DNA from: DASQGA01 sp035535315
GTDB taxonomy: Bacteria; Actinomycetota; Thermoleophilia; Gaiellales; Gaiellaceae
Assembly: GCA_035535315.1 (NCBI GenBank)
Contig: DATLQD010000106.1
Span: 1 to 27,290 of the forward strand
Length of the DNA: 27,290 bases
Direction: 5' to 3'
Part shown: positions 15,351-21,721 of the stretch, one piece after another
Numbering within the stretch: the first letter of the stretch is position 1
Layout: every line of letters begins with the position of its first letter
Position numbers and translations under genes: made by a program
The notes under the pieces: model-generated
What the model saw: only the letters and a program-made list of their open reading frames with translations
What the model was told of the DNA's origin: nothing
Databases searched by the model: none

Positions 15351-16196
15351 TTATTTCGAGATCGGCACGTCGACGAGATTGCCCCATTCGGTCCATGACC
15401 CGTCGTAGTTTCGGACGTCGTCGTAACCGAGCAGCTCCCGCAGGACAAACCAGGTGTGGGCACTGCGCTCGCCGATCCGGCAGTACGCGGTCACCGACTT
15501 CTCCTCGGTGACGCCCTTGCTTCCGTAGAGCTCCCGCAGCTCGTCCACGGACTTGAACGTGCCGTCGTCCTTGACGGCGCTGGCCCACGGGATCGACTCG
15601 GCGGTGGGAATGTGACCGGCCCGCTGGGCGCCTTCCTGCTCGTACCCGGGGGGCGCGATCAGGTCGCCTGCGTACTCTCCGGGTGAGCGCACGTCGACCA
15701 GCGCGCGATCGTCGGCACCGATCCACCCCCTGACCTGGTCGCGGTAGGCGCGGATCGATTCGTCGCGCTCCTTCGCCTTGTAGGTCGTCGAGGCCGGAGA
15801 CGGGACGTCGGTCGTGATCTCGCGGCCTTCGTCGATCCACTTCTGGCGGCCCCCGTCGAGGATGCGGACGTCGCCGTGCCCGTAGATCTTCACGTACCAG
15901 TACGCGTAGGCGGCGAACCAGTTGTTCTTGTCCCCGTAGACGACGATGGTCGTGTCGTTTCCGATCCCGCGCTCTCCGAGTAGGCGCTCGAAGGTCCCTT
16001 TGTCGACGATGTCCCGCTCAACGGGATCCTGCAAGTCGTCGCGCCAGTGGAGCTTCACCGCGCTCGGAATGTGTCCCTCCTCGTAGAGGTCGGGGTTCTC
16101 GTCGACCTCGGCCACGATGACTCCGTCCTCCCCCAGATGCTCGGCGAGCCAGTCCGTTGTGACCAGAACCGGCTTCGCCTGTCCGTTCTCCGCCAT
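15351..16196 (-). CDS. Thiosulfate/3-mercaptopyruvate sulfurtransferase, tandem rhodanese
   Basis: The 281-residue cytoplasmic protein has two rhodanese domains (about 8-125 and 145-281). The catalytic loop is in the C-terminal domain, YCRIGERSAHTWF with Cys239; the N-terminal domain lacks the Cys (GDKNNW at the matching place), as is normal for this family. It moves sulfane sulfur from thiosulfate or mercaptopyruvate to a thiol or cyanide. CRIGERS is the thiosulfate-type loop seen in actinobacterial CysA/SseA. The ATG at 16196 has a good GGAGGG ribosome binding site a few bases upstream and a TATAC-containing -10-like stretch before it. It follows the thioredoxin-like lipoprotein gene on the same strand, with 72 bases between them. 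Confidence 0.93.
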   Translation of the reverse strand: MAENGQAKPVLVTTDWLAEHLGEDGVIVAEVDENPDLYEEGHIPSAVKLHWRDDLQDPVERDIVDKGTFERLLGERGIGNDTTIVVYGDKNNWFAAYAYWYVKIYGHGDVRILDGGRQKWIDEGREITTDVPSPASTTYKAKERDESIRAYRDQVRGWIGADDRALVDVRSPGEYAGDLIAPPGYEQEGAQRAGHIPTAESIPWASAVKDDGTFKSVDELRELYGSKGVTEEKSVTAYCRIGERSAHTWFVLRELLGYDDVRNYDGSWTEWGNLVDVPISK

Positions 16197-16268
16197 CTCT
16201 TCCCTCCGTATAGCTTTACAACTTGAAGTAATGGAGTGTGCCAGACCCGGCCTGGGCCAGGGAGGGTG

Positions 16269-17231
16269 CTAGAGGAGATGCGAGCGGACGGCTTGCTCGA
16301 GCTCGTCCTTCGACACCGCGCCTTCGAACTTGGTGCGGATGACACCTTTCTCGTCGACCAAGAACACCCATGGCTCGCTGGGGAGATTCCATTGCTTGAC
16401 CCACTCATTCGTCCCCTTGGCTGGGTCGTTGTCCTCGTAGATCTCCACGTGGATCCAGCGCACCGGCGAGCTGATCAGGTCGCGGCGTACCGCATCGACC
16501 GTCTCGACGGTCGGCCCACAGGTCCTGCTCTCGCAGTACTTCGGAGTCGCGAAGACGACGACGAACGGCTCGTGCGCGTCGAGAGCGCCCGCAATCGAGT
16601 CTCGGAGGAGCTCGGTGTCGGGAGGACGCGCCGTGCTGATGGCCTCGGCCGGCGCATCGGCCAGAGTCGGGTTGTCGGAGCGAGGCGCCTTCGCTCCCAC
16701 GGCGGGGGTGGCGCTCTCGGCGACGACCTCGATCGATCCCACGCCCTGGATGTTCGTTCCTTCGGGAGTGGCTACGACCCAGTAGCGACCGGTCGCCGGC
16801 AAGTCGACGTGCGCGACGTAGAGGTCGGTCGCGTCCAGGTGGTCGTGCGGGGGGGATCCCGGTGGATGCGAGTGCGGCTCGAGCGGCACGAGCACGGCTT
16901 CGGCCCGCGTCGGCTTCGAAACCCCTGCCTCGCCGACCCAGACCGTCGCGCGCGGGCTCTGCACGAGCTGTCCGTTCTGCCGGACGATGAGAAACCCGAG
17001 GCGATTCGAGCCCACGGCGAAGTCCGAGCTCGAGAGCGTGAGCGAGACGAATCCGCCGGGAGCCGCGGCGAGCTCCGACTCGACCCAGCGTGGGAGCGAG
17101 CCCTCCACGGACCCGGTGGTCTCCGCGACCCCGATTTTGGCGGCTGAACCCGCATTGTCCGAGCCTCCCCCACAGCCTGCGACGAGGAGTGCAAGCGAGC
17201 AGGCGATGATGAAGAATCGCACTCGCTCCAT
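16269..17231 (-). CDS. Exported lipoprotein with thioredoxin-fold C-terminal domain
   Basis: The 320-residue protein has a lipobox LLVAGC (Cys20), so it should be anchored on the outer face of the membrane. Residues 45-170 form a beta-rich domain with a His-rich loop, HSHPPGSPPHDHLD (120-133), which could bind metal. Residues 178-320 are a thioredoxin fold: VVVFATPKYCESRTCGP (224-240), with Cys233 and Cys238 spaced CX4C instead of the usual CXXC, and a probable cis-proline at Pro287 (SEPWVF). It is likely a periplasm-side thiol or peroxiredoxin-like protein or metallochaperone; the function is not assigned. It sits between a rhodanese gene and a CBS gene, with dipZ also nearby, pointing to extracytoplasmic sulfur redox work. 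Confidence 0.82.
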   Translation of the reverse strand: MERVRFFIIACSLALLVAGCGGGSDNAGSAAKIGVAETTGSVEGSLPRWVESELAAAPGGFVSLTLSSSDFAVGSNRLGFLIVRQNGQLVQSPRATVWVGEAGVSKPTRAEAVLVPLEPHSHPPGSPPHDHLDATDLYVAHVDLPATGRYWVVATPEGTNIQGVGSIEVVAESATPAVGAKAPRSDNPTLADAPAEAISTARPPDTELLRDSIAGALDAHEPFVVVFATPKYCESRTCGPTVETVDAVRRDLISSPVRWIHVEIYEDNDPAKGTNEWVKQWNLPSEPWVFLVDEKGVIRTKFEGAVSKDELEQAVRSHLL

Positions 17232-17261
17232 TGTGGCGAGCGCGGCTATGCTCGTGCGGCG

Positions 17262-17648
17262 ATGACGCTAGGCGATTTCATGTCCCGCGAGGTTCTCTCG
17301 GTCGCGCCTGAGGACACGATCGGTGAGGCCGCACAGCTGATGGCCGACGCAAACGTGGGCTCTTCCGTGGTGCTCGAGCACGGCCGCTTGATCGGCATCC
17401 TCACGGAGCGCGATCTGCTCCGCGCGATGGCGCAGCGCGTCCATCCGAGCGAGGCGCGGGTCCGAGAGTGGATGACCGCGGAGCCGATGGCAGTGTCAGA
17501 GTCGACGACAGCGGACGAGGCGGCCCGCTTGATGGTCGAGAACGGATTCCGCCATCTGCCGGTCGTGGACGGCGACCGGACGCTCGGCGTCGTCAGCCTG
17601 CGGGATGTCATGCGCCACGATCTCGAAACCGAGGCGGGCTCCAGCTGA
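17262..17648 (+). CDS. CBS-domain pair protein
   Basis: This 128-residue protein is a bare tandem CBS pair: CBS1 about residues 6-60 (DFMSREVLSVAPEDTIGEAAQLM...GILTERDLLRAM) and CBS2 about 67-122 (WMTAEPMAVSESTTADEAARLM...GVVSLRDVM). Such stand-alone pairs bind adenine nucleotides (AMP, ATP, NAD or SAM) and act as sensors of other proteins; the partner is unknown. ATG 17262 lies only 30 bases from the divergent lipoprotein start. A TATGCT box (17247-17252) nine bases upstream implies a very short leader. It converges on the micro-ORF region. Confidence 0.9.
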   Translation: MTLGDFMSREVLSVAPEDTIGEAAQLMADANVGSSVVLEHGRLIGILTERDLLRAMAQRVHPSEARVREWMTAEPMAVSESTTADEAARLMVENGFRHLPVVDGDRTLGVVSLRDVMRHDLETEAGSS

Positions 17649-17665
17649 ACTGGCGGGACGACCGC

Positions 17666-17767
17666 CTAGAGCAGCTGGAGCACGATCAGGGCCGCGGCGA
17701 GTAACCACGCGGCCGCAAGTGGCCCCAGCAACGGGGCGAGCGGGCGAAGGGAAGGACGTGGCTCCAT
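17666..17767 (-). CDS. Micro-ORF, 33-residue hydrophobic peptide (second)
   Basis: Downstream of the 32-codon peptide gene and in the same reading frame, ATG 17767 opens a 33-codon ORF ending in TAG. After a Pro/Arg-rich start (MEPRPSLRPLAPLL) it becomes a pure hydrophobic helix (LAAAWLLAAALIVLQLL), as in a one-span membrane microprotein. No ribosome binding site stands at the right distance; the nearest purine stretch is about 25-30 bases upstream. It is therefore a tentative gene, supported by composition and its position behind the regulator-peptide pair. Confidence 0.35.
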   Translation of the reverse strand: MEPRPSLRPLAPLLGPLAAAWLLAAALIVLQLL

Positions 17768-17809
17768 GGCGAGGTTTTCGCCAGCCGAAACGCCACTCCT
17801 TCCCTCCGG

Positions 17810-17908
17810 CTAGTGACCGTGCTGGAACCCACCACTCACGCTCAGCTTTGCGAGGAAGAGGGCGAGAGGGGTGAGGGATGCGATAGCGAGGGTTGCCTTT
17901 GTCTTCAC
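17810..17908 (-). CDS. Micro-ORF, 32-residue signal-like peptide following an XRE-TPR regulator
   Basis: GTG 17908 starts a 32-codon ORF, 17 bases after the stop of the XRE-TPR gene on the same strand. A 12-base ribosome binding site (GAAAGGAGGTGA) ends five bases before the GTG, with the GGAGG core eight bases from the start; it complements the conserved 16S rRNA 3' end along its whole length, the strongest such site in the window. The product has a Lys-rich start (MKTK), a hydrophobic core (LAIASLTPLALFLA) and a polar tail (SVSGGFQHGH), the pattern of an export signal followed by a short released peptide. The layout equals that of PapR or NprX pheromone precursors behind PlcR or NprR. I propose it as the precursor of a signalling peptide read by the upstream regulator; a one-span membrane microprotein is the alternative. 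Confidence 0.65.
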   Translation of the reverse strand: MKTKATLAIASLTPLALFLAKLSVSGGFQHGH

Positions 17909-17913
17909 TGATT

Positions 17914-17925
17914 TCACCTCCTTTC
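17914..17925 (-). promoter_or_regulatory. Extended Shine-Dalgarno of the 32-codon peptide gene
   Basis: GAAAGGAGGTGA (minus strand) starts at the base after the XRE-TPR stop codon and is complementary over 12 bases to the usual bacterial 16S rRNA tail. It decides the GTG start at 17908 and implies strong translation of the small gene. Confidence 0.75.
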
Positions 17926-19284
17926 CTAGAACCTGAAGTCCTGGAGGGATTCGGCCGCACGGCGATAGAGGTGGGCGGCTTTTCGGTCGTCACCGAGCTT
18001 GGCGGCGAGGTCACCTTTCGCGACCCAGGCGGCCGCCCGGTGGCTGGCGGAGGAAAGTTGTTCGAAGCTCGTCTCGGCGCAGTCGAACATCTCTGAGGCC
18101 TCATCGAGCCGGTCTTGCTCGAGCAAGGCGCGTCCGAGCACGAGCTGGGCATTTCCGATCTCGTCGATGAACTCGACCCGTCCGTCAAGGAGCTCGATCG
18201 CGTGGCGCGAATGCTCCTCGGCGAGCTTGACCTCGTTTGTACGGAGGTGAACCTGCGCGAGAGACGACACCGCGTAGGCGGCGTCCACGTTGCTTCCGAC
18301 CTCGAGCGCGACCCGGAAGGCGTCCTTCAGGTACGCGATCGCCTCGTCCGGCTTTCCGAGCAGGAAGTTCAGGCCGCCGAGGTTGTTCAGCAGCTTGCCT
18401 TCGTTGACGCGATCGGCGACCCGCTCGTAGATCGTCTTTGCCTTCTCGGCGTACGAGCGGGCGAGGACCCACTGGCCCTTCCGCTCGGCGATCAGGGAGG
18501 CCTGGAAATAGTGGTGAGCGACGGTGCGCTCGTCGTTCATGGCCTCCGCGAGCTCGAGTGCGCGCTCGACGTCTTCACGAGCGGCTTCCCAGTCGCGCTG
18601 GCGCTGGTGACAGCGTGAGCGCCAGCCGAGGATGTTCGAGCGGAGGCGGTCGCAGGGAAGCCCCGAGCGCTCCGCCAGATCGAGAGCCTCGGTGAAGAGC
18701 GCCGAAGCCGTGGCGATCGAAGAGAGGTTCCAGCGGCAGGCGCCGAGCCGGAAGAGCACCTCGGCCCTGTCGACATCGGTGAAGACAGGGTCTTCCGAGA
18801 GGATGCGCGCCCGCGTGAGGACTGCAACGGCCTTGCGGATTTCGCTCACGTACATGCGGGCCCAGCCCTCTGCGAGAAGCGCCCGCAGTTCGAGCTCGGG
18901 TGCACTTGCGGCTCCGAGCGACGCGACGACGGCTTCCAGCATCTCGACGGCCTCGGTGTACTGCTGGGACTCGATTGCGGCCTCGGCGCGCGAGATGATG
19001 CTCTCGGCGCGATCCTGGTCGCTCGTGGAGACACCGGACTCGAGGAAGCCCGAGTCGACTCCGAGGCGGGCGGCGAGCCAGCTCACGGTTTCGTCGGTCG
19101 GGCGGGTCTTACCCCGCTCGATCTGGCTCAGGTACTCCTTGGAGAACCGCTCGCCGGCGAGCTCCGTCTGCGTCATCCCCCGGTTGATGCGCAGTTGGCG
19201 GATCCGGTCGCCGAGGCTCGCGCGCGGCTTGGTGCCGCGCAGCGTTGGCGTCCGGGTATGCGGCTGTGAGGTCGACTGCGGCAT
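17926..19284 (-). CDS. XRE-family regulator with TPR domain (second copy), RRNPP-like architecture
   Basis: The 452-residue protein has a basic, disordered start (1-22), an XRE helix-turn-helix (about 24-84: LGDRIRQLRINRGMTQTEL...YLSQIERGKTRP), and then TPR helix pairs to the end (EALDLAERSGL..., NNLGGLNFLLGKPDEAIAYLKDAFRVAL, YAVSSLAQVHLRTNEVKLAEEHSRHAI, KGDLAAKLGDDRKAAHLYRRAAESL). HTH plus TPR is the architecture of the peptide-binding PlcR/NprR regulators. It is directly followed by a 32-codon signal-like peptide gene, its probable partner. Its promoter carries an inverted repeat likely used for autoregulation. It shares architecture with the protein at 5640-6941 but is clearly divergent in sequence. 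DNA binding is near certain; peptide sensing is inference. Confidence 0.9.
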   Translation of the reverse strand: MPQSTSQPHTRTPTLRGTKPRASLGDRIRQLRINRGMTQTELAGERFSKEYLSQIERGKTRPTDETVSWLAARLGVDSGFLESGVSTSDQDRAESIISRAEAAIESQQYTEAVEMLEAVVASLGAASAPELELRALLAEGWARMYVSEIRKAVAVLTRARILSEDPVFTDVDRAEVLFRLGACRWNLSSIATASALFTEALDLAERSGLPCDRLRSNILGWRSRCHQRQRDWEAAREDVERALELAEAMNDERTVAHHYFQASLIAERKGQWVLARSYAEKAKTIYERVADRVNEGKLLNNLGGLNFLLGKPDEAIAYLKDAFRVALEVGSNVDAAYAVSSLAQVHLRTNEVKLAEEHSRHAIELLDGRVEFIDEIGNAQLVLGRALLEQDRLDEASEMFDCAETSFEQLSSASHRAAAWVAKGDLAAKLGDDRKAAHLYRRAAESLQDFRF

Positions 19285-19294
19285 GACGGTTCTA

Positions 19295-19328
19295 AAGTGA
19301 ACTATAGGGAGGATTTTTCACTTCACAA
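19295..19328 (-). promoter_or_regulatory. Promoter and inverted-repeat operator of the XRE-TPR gene
   Basis: On the minus strand, TTGTGA (19323-19328) and TATAGT (19301-19306) are 16 bases apart and give a start about 10 bases before the ATG. The 7-base arms AAGTGAA and TTCACTT (19295-19301 and 19317-19323, spacer 15) are perfect complements and overlap both promoter boxes, a good place for self-repression. Confidence 0.55.
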
Positions 19329-19334
19329 CCCCAC

Positions 19335-19362
19335 TTGACTTCCGATACCCCTGGGCTATAGT
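19335..19362 (+). promoter_or_regulatory. Near-consensus housekeeping promoter pointing right
   Basis: TTGACT (19335-19340) and TATAGT (19357-19362), 16 bases apart, form one of the most consensus-like promoters in the window. It lies back-to-back with the XRE-TPR promoter. No protein gene lies downstream on this strand before the convergent tetR, so the transcript should be non-coding. Confidence 0.6.
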
Positions 19363-19368
19363 CAGACC

Positions 19369-19508
19369 CAGCTCGCATTCCGGGCCGGACGCCAGGCTGT
19401 GGAATGTGGGAGTCACGGCGACACCTGACCCGGGGGCTCGGCTGGGCCGCAGAGCCGAATCTCCGGGTCGTCGCCTGCCACGAGTCATGTCATACTCGTC
19501 GGCCTTTT
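19369..19508 (+). ncRNA. Candidate structured small RNA, about 140 nt
   Basis: Downstream of the consensus promoter the segment folds well. Hairpin 1 pairs CATTCC (19376-19381) with GGAATG (19401-19406). Hairpin 2 is a rod of three stacked 6-bp helices: GGCGAC/GTCGCC (19417-19422 with 19470-19475), ACCCGG/CCGGGT (19428-19433 with 19463-19468) and TCGGCT/AGCCGA (19438-19443 with 19453-19458). Hairpin 3 resembles a terminator. No coding frame with a ribosome binding site is visible. It does not match the consensus I know for SRP RNA, tmRNA, RNase P, TPP, cobalamin or c-di-AMP riboswitches. A rod with internal loops is somewhat 6S-like, but no conserved 6S blocks are seen. The same helices would form on the other strand, but the promoter argues for this one. 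Confidence 0.5.
19480..19508 (+). terminator. Terminator-like hairpin of the small RNA candidate
   Basis: ACGAGT (19480-19485) pairs with ACTCGT (19494-19499) around an eight-base loop, followed after CGGCC by TTTT (19505-19508). It is a moderate intrinsic terminator, about 120-140 bases after the rightward promoter. Confidence 0.45.
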
Positions 19509-19596
19509 CTCCTCCTTCGTGTATCCCTCGCACGAGTGCGCCGCGAGTAGTACTCAGGCCGTAGGTAGAAGCGAGCTCGTGCGCTTCGAGACGGCG

Positions 19597-20193
19597 CTAT
19601 GAGCGGCCGGTGAGCCAGCGCCGCCGCGAGGCGAACACCGCAGGTGTCGCGGCCTCCAGAAAGCCTCCGAGCCGGTCGCTCGTCACGAGCAGAAGGCCGA
19701 GCGACACGAAGATCCAGGCCTCTGCGTCAGCGTCGCGGTCAGGAAGCACCCCTCCGGCGGCCTGTGAGCGTCGGATCACGTCGCTGACATAGTCATGCAC
19801 CTCACGCAGATGGGTGCGCATGTGGTCGCGAATCACCTCATCGTCGCTTGCCTCCGACAGCGCCTGCAGCCAGAGGTTGCCGATCGCCATCTTCTGCTCC
19901 GTTGCGGCGAGGTATGCCTGCCCCATCGCGGACACCCAGGCGGCCGGGTCGGGCTCGGCTGCCACGACCTCGTCCCAGAGGCCGCGGATGCGCCTCCATG
20001 TCTCGTCGATGCAGGCGAGATAGAGATCCCGCTTCGACTCGAAATGGCGGTAGAGAACGGGCTCGGTGACACCCGCTTCGCGCGCGATCTCGGCCGTAGT
20101 AGATCCTCGATAGCTGCCGCCGGAAAAGACTCCGCAGGCGCAAGCGAGAAGCGACGCCCGCCGCTCCTCCGCCGGAAGCCGCGTGCGCCCCAT
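19597..20193 (-). CDS. TetR/AcrR-family transcription regulator
   Basis: The 198-residue protein has the TetR DNA-binding domain at about residues 10-58 (STTAEIAREAGVTEPVLYRHFESKRDLYLA) and a helical ligand domain with no recognisable specificity. The ATG at 20193 shares one base with the stop codon of the exporter gene upstream (TAATG), so it is translationally coupled to it. Longer frames upstream are in the exporter's coding region and rejected. This exporter-regulator operon is the usual arrangement of a TetR repressor that senses the exporter's substrate and represses the operon. The likely operator is at 21657-21670. Confidence 0.92.
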   Translation of the reverse strand: MGRTRLPAEERRASLLACACGVFSGGSYRGSTTAEIAREAGVTEPVLYRHFESKRDLYLACIDETWRRIRGLWDEVVAAEPDPAAWVSAMGQAYLAATEQKMAIGNLWLQALSEASDDEVIRDHMRTHLREVHDYVSDVIRRSQAAGGVLPDRDADAEAWIFVSLGLLLVTSDRLGGFLEAATPAVFASRRRWLTGRS

Positions 20194-21623
20194 TAGGCGG
20201 CGGCCAGCTCCGCGACCTCCGTCGGTCGGTGGTGCCGCACGGTCACGATGGCCACTATCGCACCCGCGAACGCGATGCCGGCCGCCGCGAGGAGGGCATG
20301 CTGGAAGCCCCGCACGAACTGGTCGGGCGCGCGGGGATCGGTCGCGGGCACACTCACCGAAGCAGCCACGATGGCCCCCAGGATCGCGATCCCAAGCGAC
20401 CCTCCGACTTGCCGCATGCTGTTCAGGACTGCGGAGCCCACGCCGGCCTTGTCCACGGGGACCGACCCCATCGCTACGGACGTCGTGGGCGTCATGGTGA
20501 TTGCCATGCCAACGCCCCCGACGATGAGCCCAGGGAAGATGTCCCAGAAGCTCGAGCTCCGGTCGAGCTGCGAGAAGATGAGGAGCGATATCCCCAGGAG
20601 AATCATGCCTCCACCCATGAGCCACCGGCCTCCGATGCGGTCGGTGAGCTTGCCCGCCACCGGTGCGAGCAAGACGATCAGGATCGTCATCGGGAGGAAG
20701 GTCGCGCCGGTCTGTATGGCCGAATAGCCGAGGATGTTCTGCATATAGAGCGAGACGAAGAAGAAGACGCCGAACATGGCCAAGGCGACGAGCAGCATGG
20801 TGACGTTGGCGCCCGCGAAGGTGGGATTCTTGAAAAGAGAGAGGTCGAGCATCGGAATCCGCTGCCGCAGCTCGAGTACAACGAACACGACGAGCGCTAT
20901 GACTGCAACCGCGAACAGCGCGAGGATCCGGGTGGACGTCCAGCCGTACGTGTTCGCCTCAATAAGCCCGTACGTCAGGGCGAAGAGCCCGATTCCCGAG
21001 GCCAGGAGCCCCGGCAGGTCGAGTCGCTGCTCGGCAGAGGTGTCGCGGGACTCGCGAATCGCAAGCCGGGCGACGACGATGGCGAGGATTCCGACCGGGA
21101 CGTTCACGAAGAAGATCCAGCTCCAGTCGATCTTCTGGGTGATGACGCCGCCGAGAAGTGGGCCGATGGCGAGCGCCATGCCGGCGGTACCGGCCCAGAT
21201 GCCGATCGCCATGCCTCGCTGCCGCGGCGGGAACGTGGCTGTGATGATCGAGAGGGTCGCCGGGTTCATGAACGCGGCGCCGACTCCCTGGGCGATGCGA
21301 GCTCCGATCAGCATCTCGGGGCCCGACGCAAGCCCGCAGGCCAGCGAGGAGAGTGTGAAGATGGCGAGGCCGGCAATGAAGATCCGGCGGCGGCCGAGCA
21401 TGTCGGCGAGCTTTCCGCCCGTCAGCATGATGACTGCGAAGGTGAGCGCGTAGCCGTTCACGACCCACTCGAGCTCCGAGATCCCGATTTGAAGGTCGCG
21501 CGCGATCGTAGGGAGCGCAACGTTCACGATCGTGTTGTCGAGCATGATCATGAAGAGCCCGAACGCAACCGCCCCGAGTGTCCACCACTTCCTGTTCTCC
21601 TCCGTGAAAAGCCTTGCTCGCAC
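20193..21623 (-). CDS. DHA2-family (EmrB/QacA) drug:H+ antiporter, 14 membrane helices
   Basis: The 476-residue MFS protein carries the DHA2 marks: LDNTIVNVALPTIARDL in TM1 (motif D1), GGKLADMLGRRRIFIAGL after TM2 (motif A), IGARIAQGVGAAFMNPATLSII (motif B), and MALAIGPLLGGVIT (motif C, the antiporter motif). About 14 helices can be counted. It should expel cationic or lipophilic toxicants in exchange for protons. GTG 21623 is the start, with a clear GGGAGGT ribosome binding site about six bases before it. It is co-transcribed with the TetR gene and diverges from the AAA+ gene, 98 bases apart. Confidence 0.94.
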   Translation of the reverse strand: MRARLFTEENRKWWTLGAVAFGLFMIMLDNTIVNVALPTIARDLQIGISELEWVVNGYALTFAVIMLTGGKLADMLGRRRIFIAGLAIFTLSSLACGLASGPEMLIGARIAQGVGAAFMNPATLSIITATFPPRQRGMAIGIWAGTAGMALAIGPLLGGVITQKIDWSWIFFVNVPVGILAIVVARLAIRESRDTSAEQRLDLPGLLASGIGLFALTYGLIEANTYGWTSTRILALFAVAVIALVVFVVLELRQRIPMLDLSLFKNPTFAGANVTMLLVALAMFGVFFFVSLYMQNILGYSAIQTGATFLPMTILIVLLAPVAGKLTDRIGGRWLMGGGMILLGISLLIFSQLDRSSSFWDIFPGLIVGGVGMAITMTPTTSVAMGSVPVDKAGVGSAVLNSMRQVGGSLGIAILGAIVAASVSVPATDPRAPDQFVRGFQHALLAAAGIAFAGAIVAIVTVRHHRPTEVAELAAA

Positions 21624-21656
21624 CCGCTGACCTCCCGTCGTTTGCCGCGGACTATG

Positions 21657-21670
21657 TTAGCGCGCACTAA
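21657..21670. promoter_or_regulatory. Candidate TetR operator (TTAG-N6-CTAA dyad)
   Basis: TTAGCGCGCACTAA is a 14-bp dyad with only one mismatched pair, 34 bases upstream of the exporter start and 52 bases upstream of the divergent AAA+ gene. A dyad at this place in a TetR-controlled exporter operon is the expected operator, and it could affect both directions. Confidence 0.5.
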
Positions 21671-21721
21671 GAACCCGCACAACCCGTTTCCGCCCCTACG
21701 AGCGCGGGGACGAGCCGTCTG

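Noticed and set aside
16205..16230. AT-rich stretch with TTAC...GTAA arms upstream of the sulfurtransferase as an operator
   Set aside because: Only the outer four bases pair; too weak to separate from a simple promoter region.
19369..19508. Small RNA as SRP RNA, TPP riboswitch, c-di-AMP riboswitch or 6C RNA
   Set aside because: Conserved blocks are missing: no GGAA-loop core of SRP RNA, no CTGAGA of TPP, no GGGTGAAT of the c-di-AMP class and no C-run loops of 6C RNA.
19318..19533. 71-residue leftward frame in the small-RNA region
   Set aside because: No ribosome binding site or family resemblance, and it runs through the strong hairpins and both promoters; the RNA explanation fits better.
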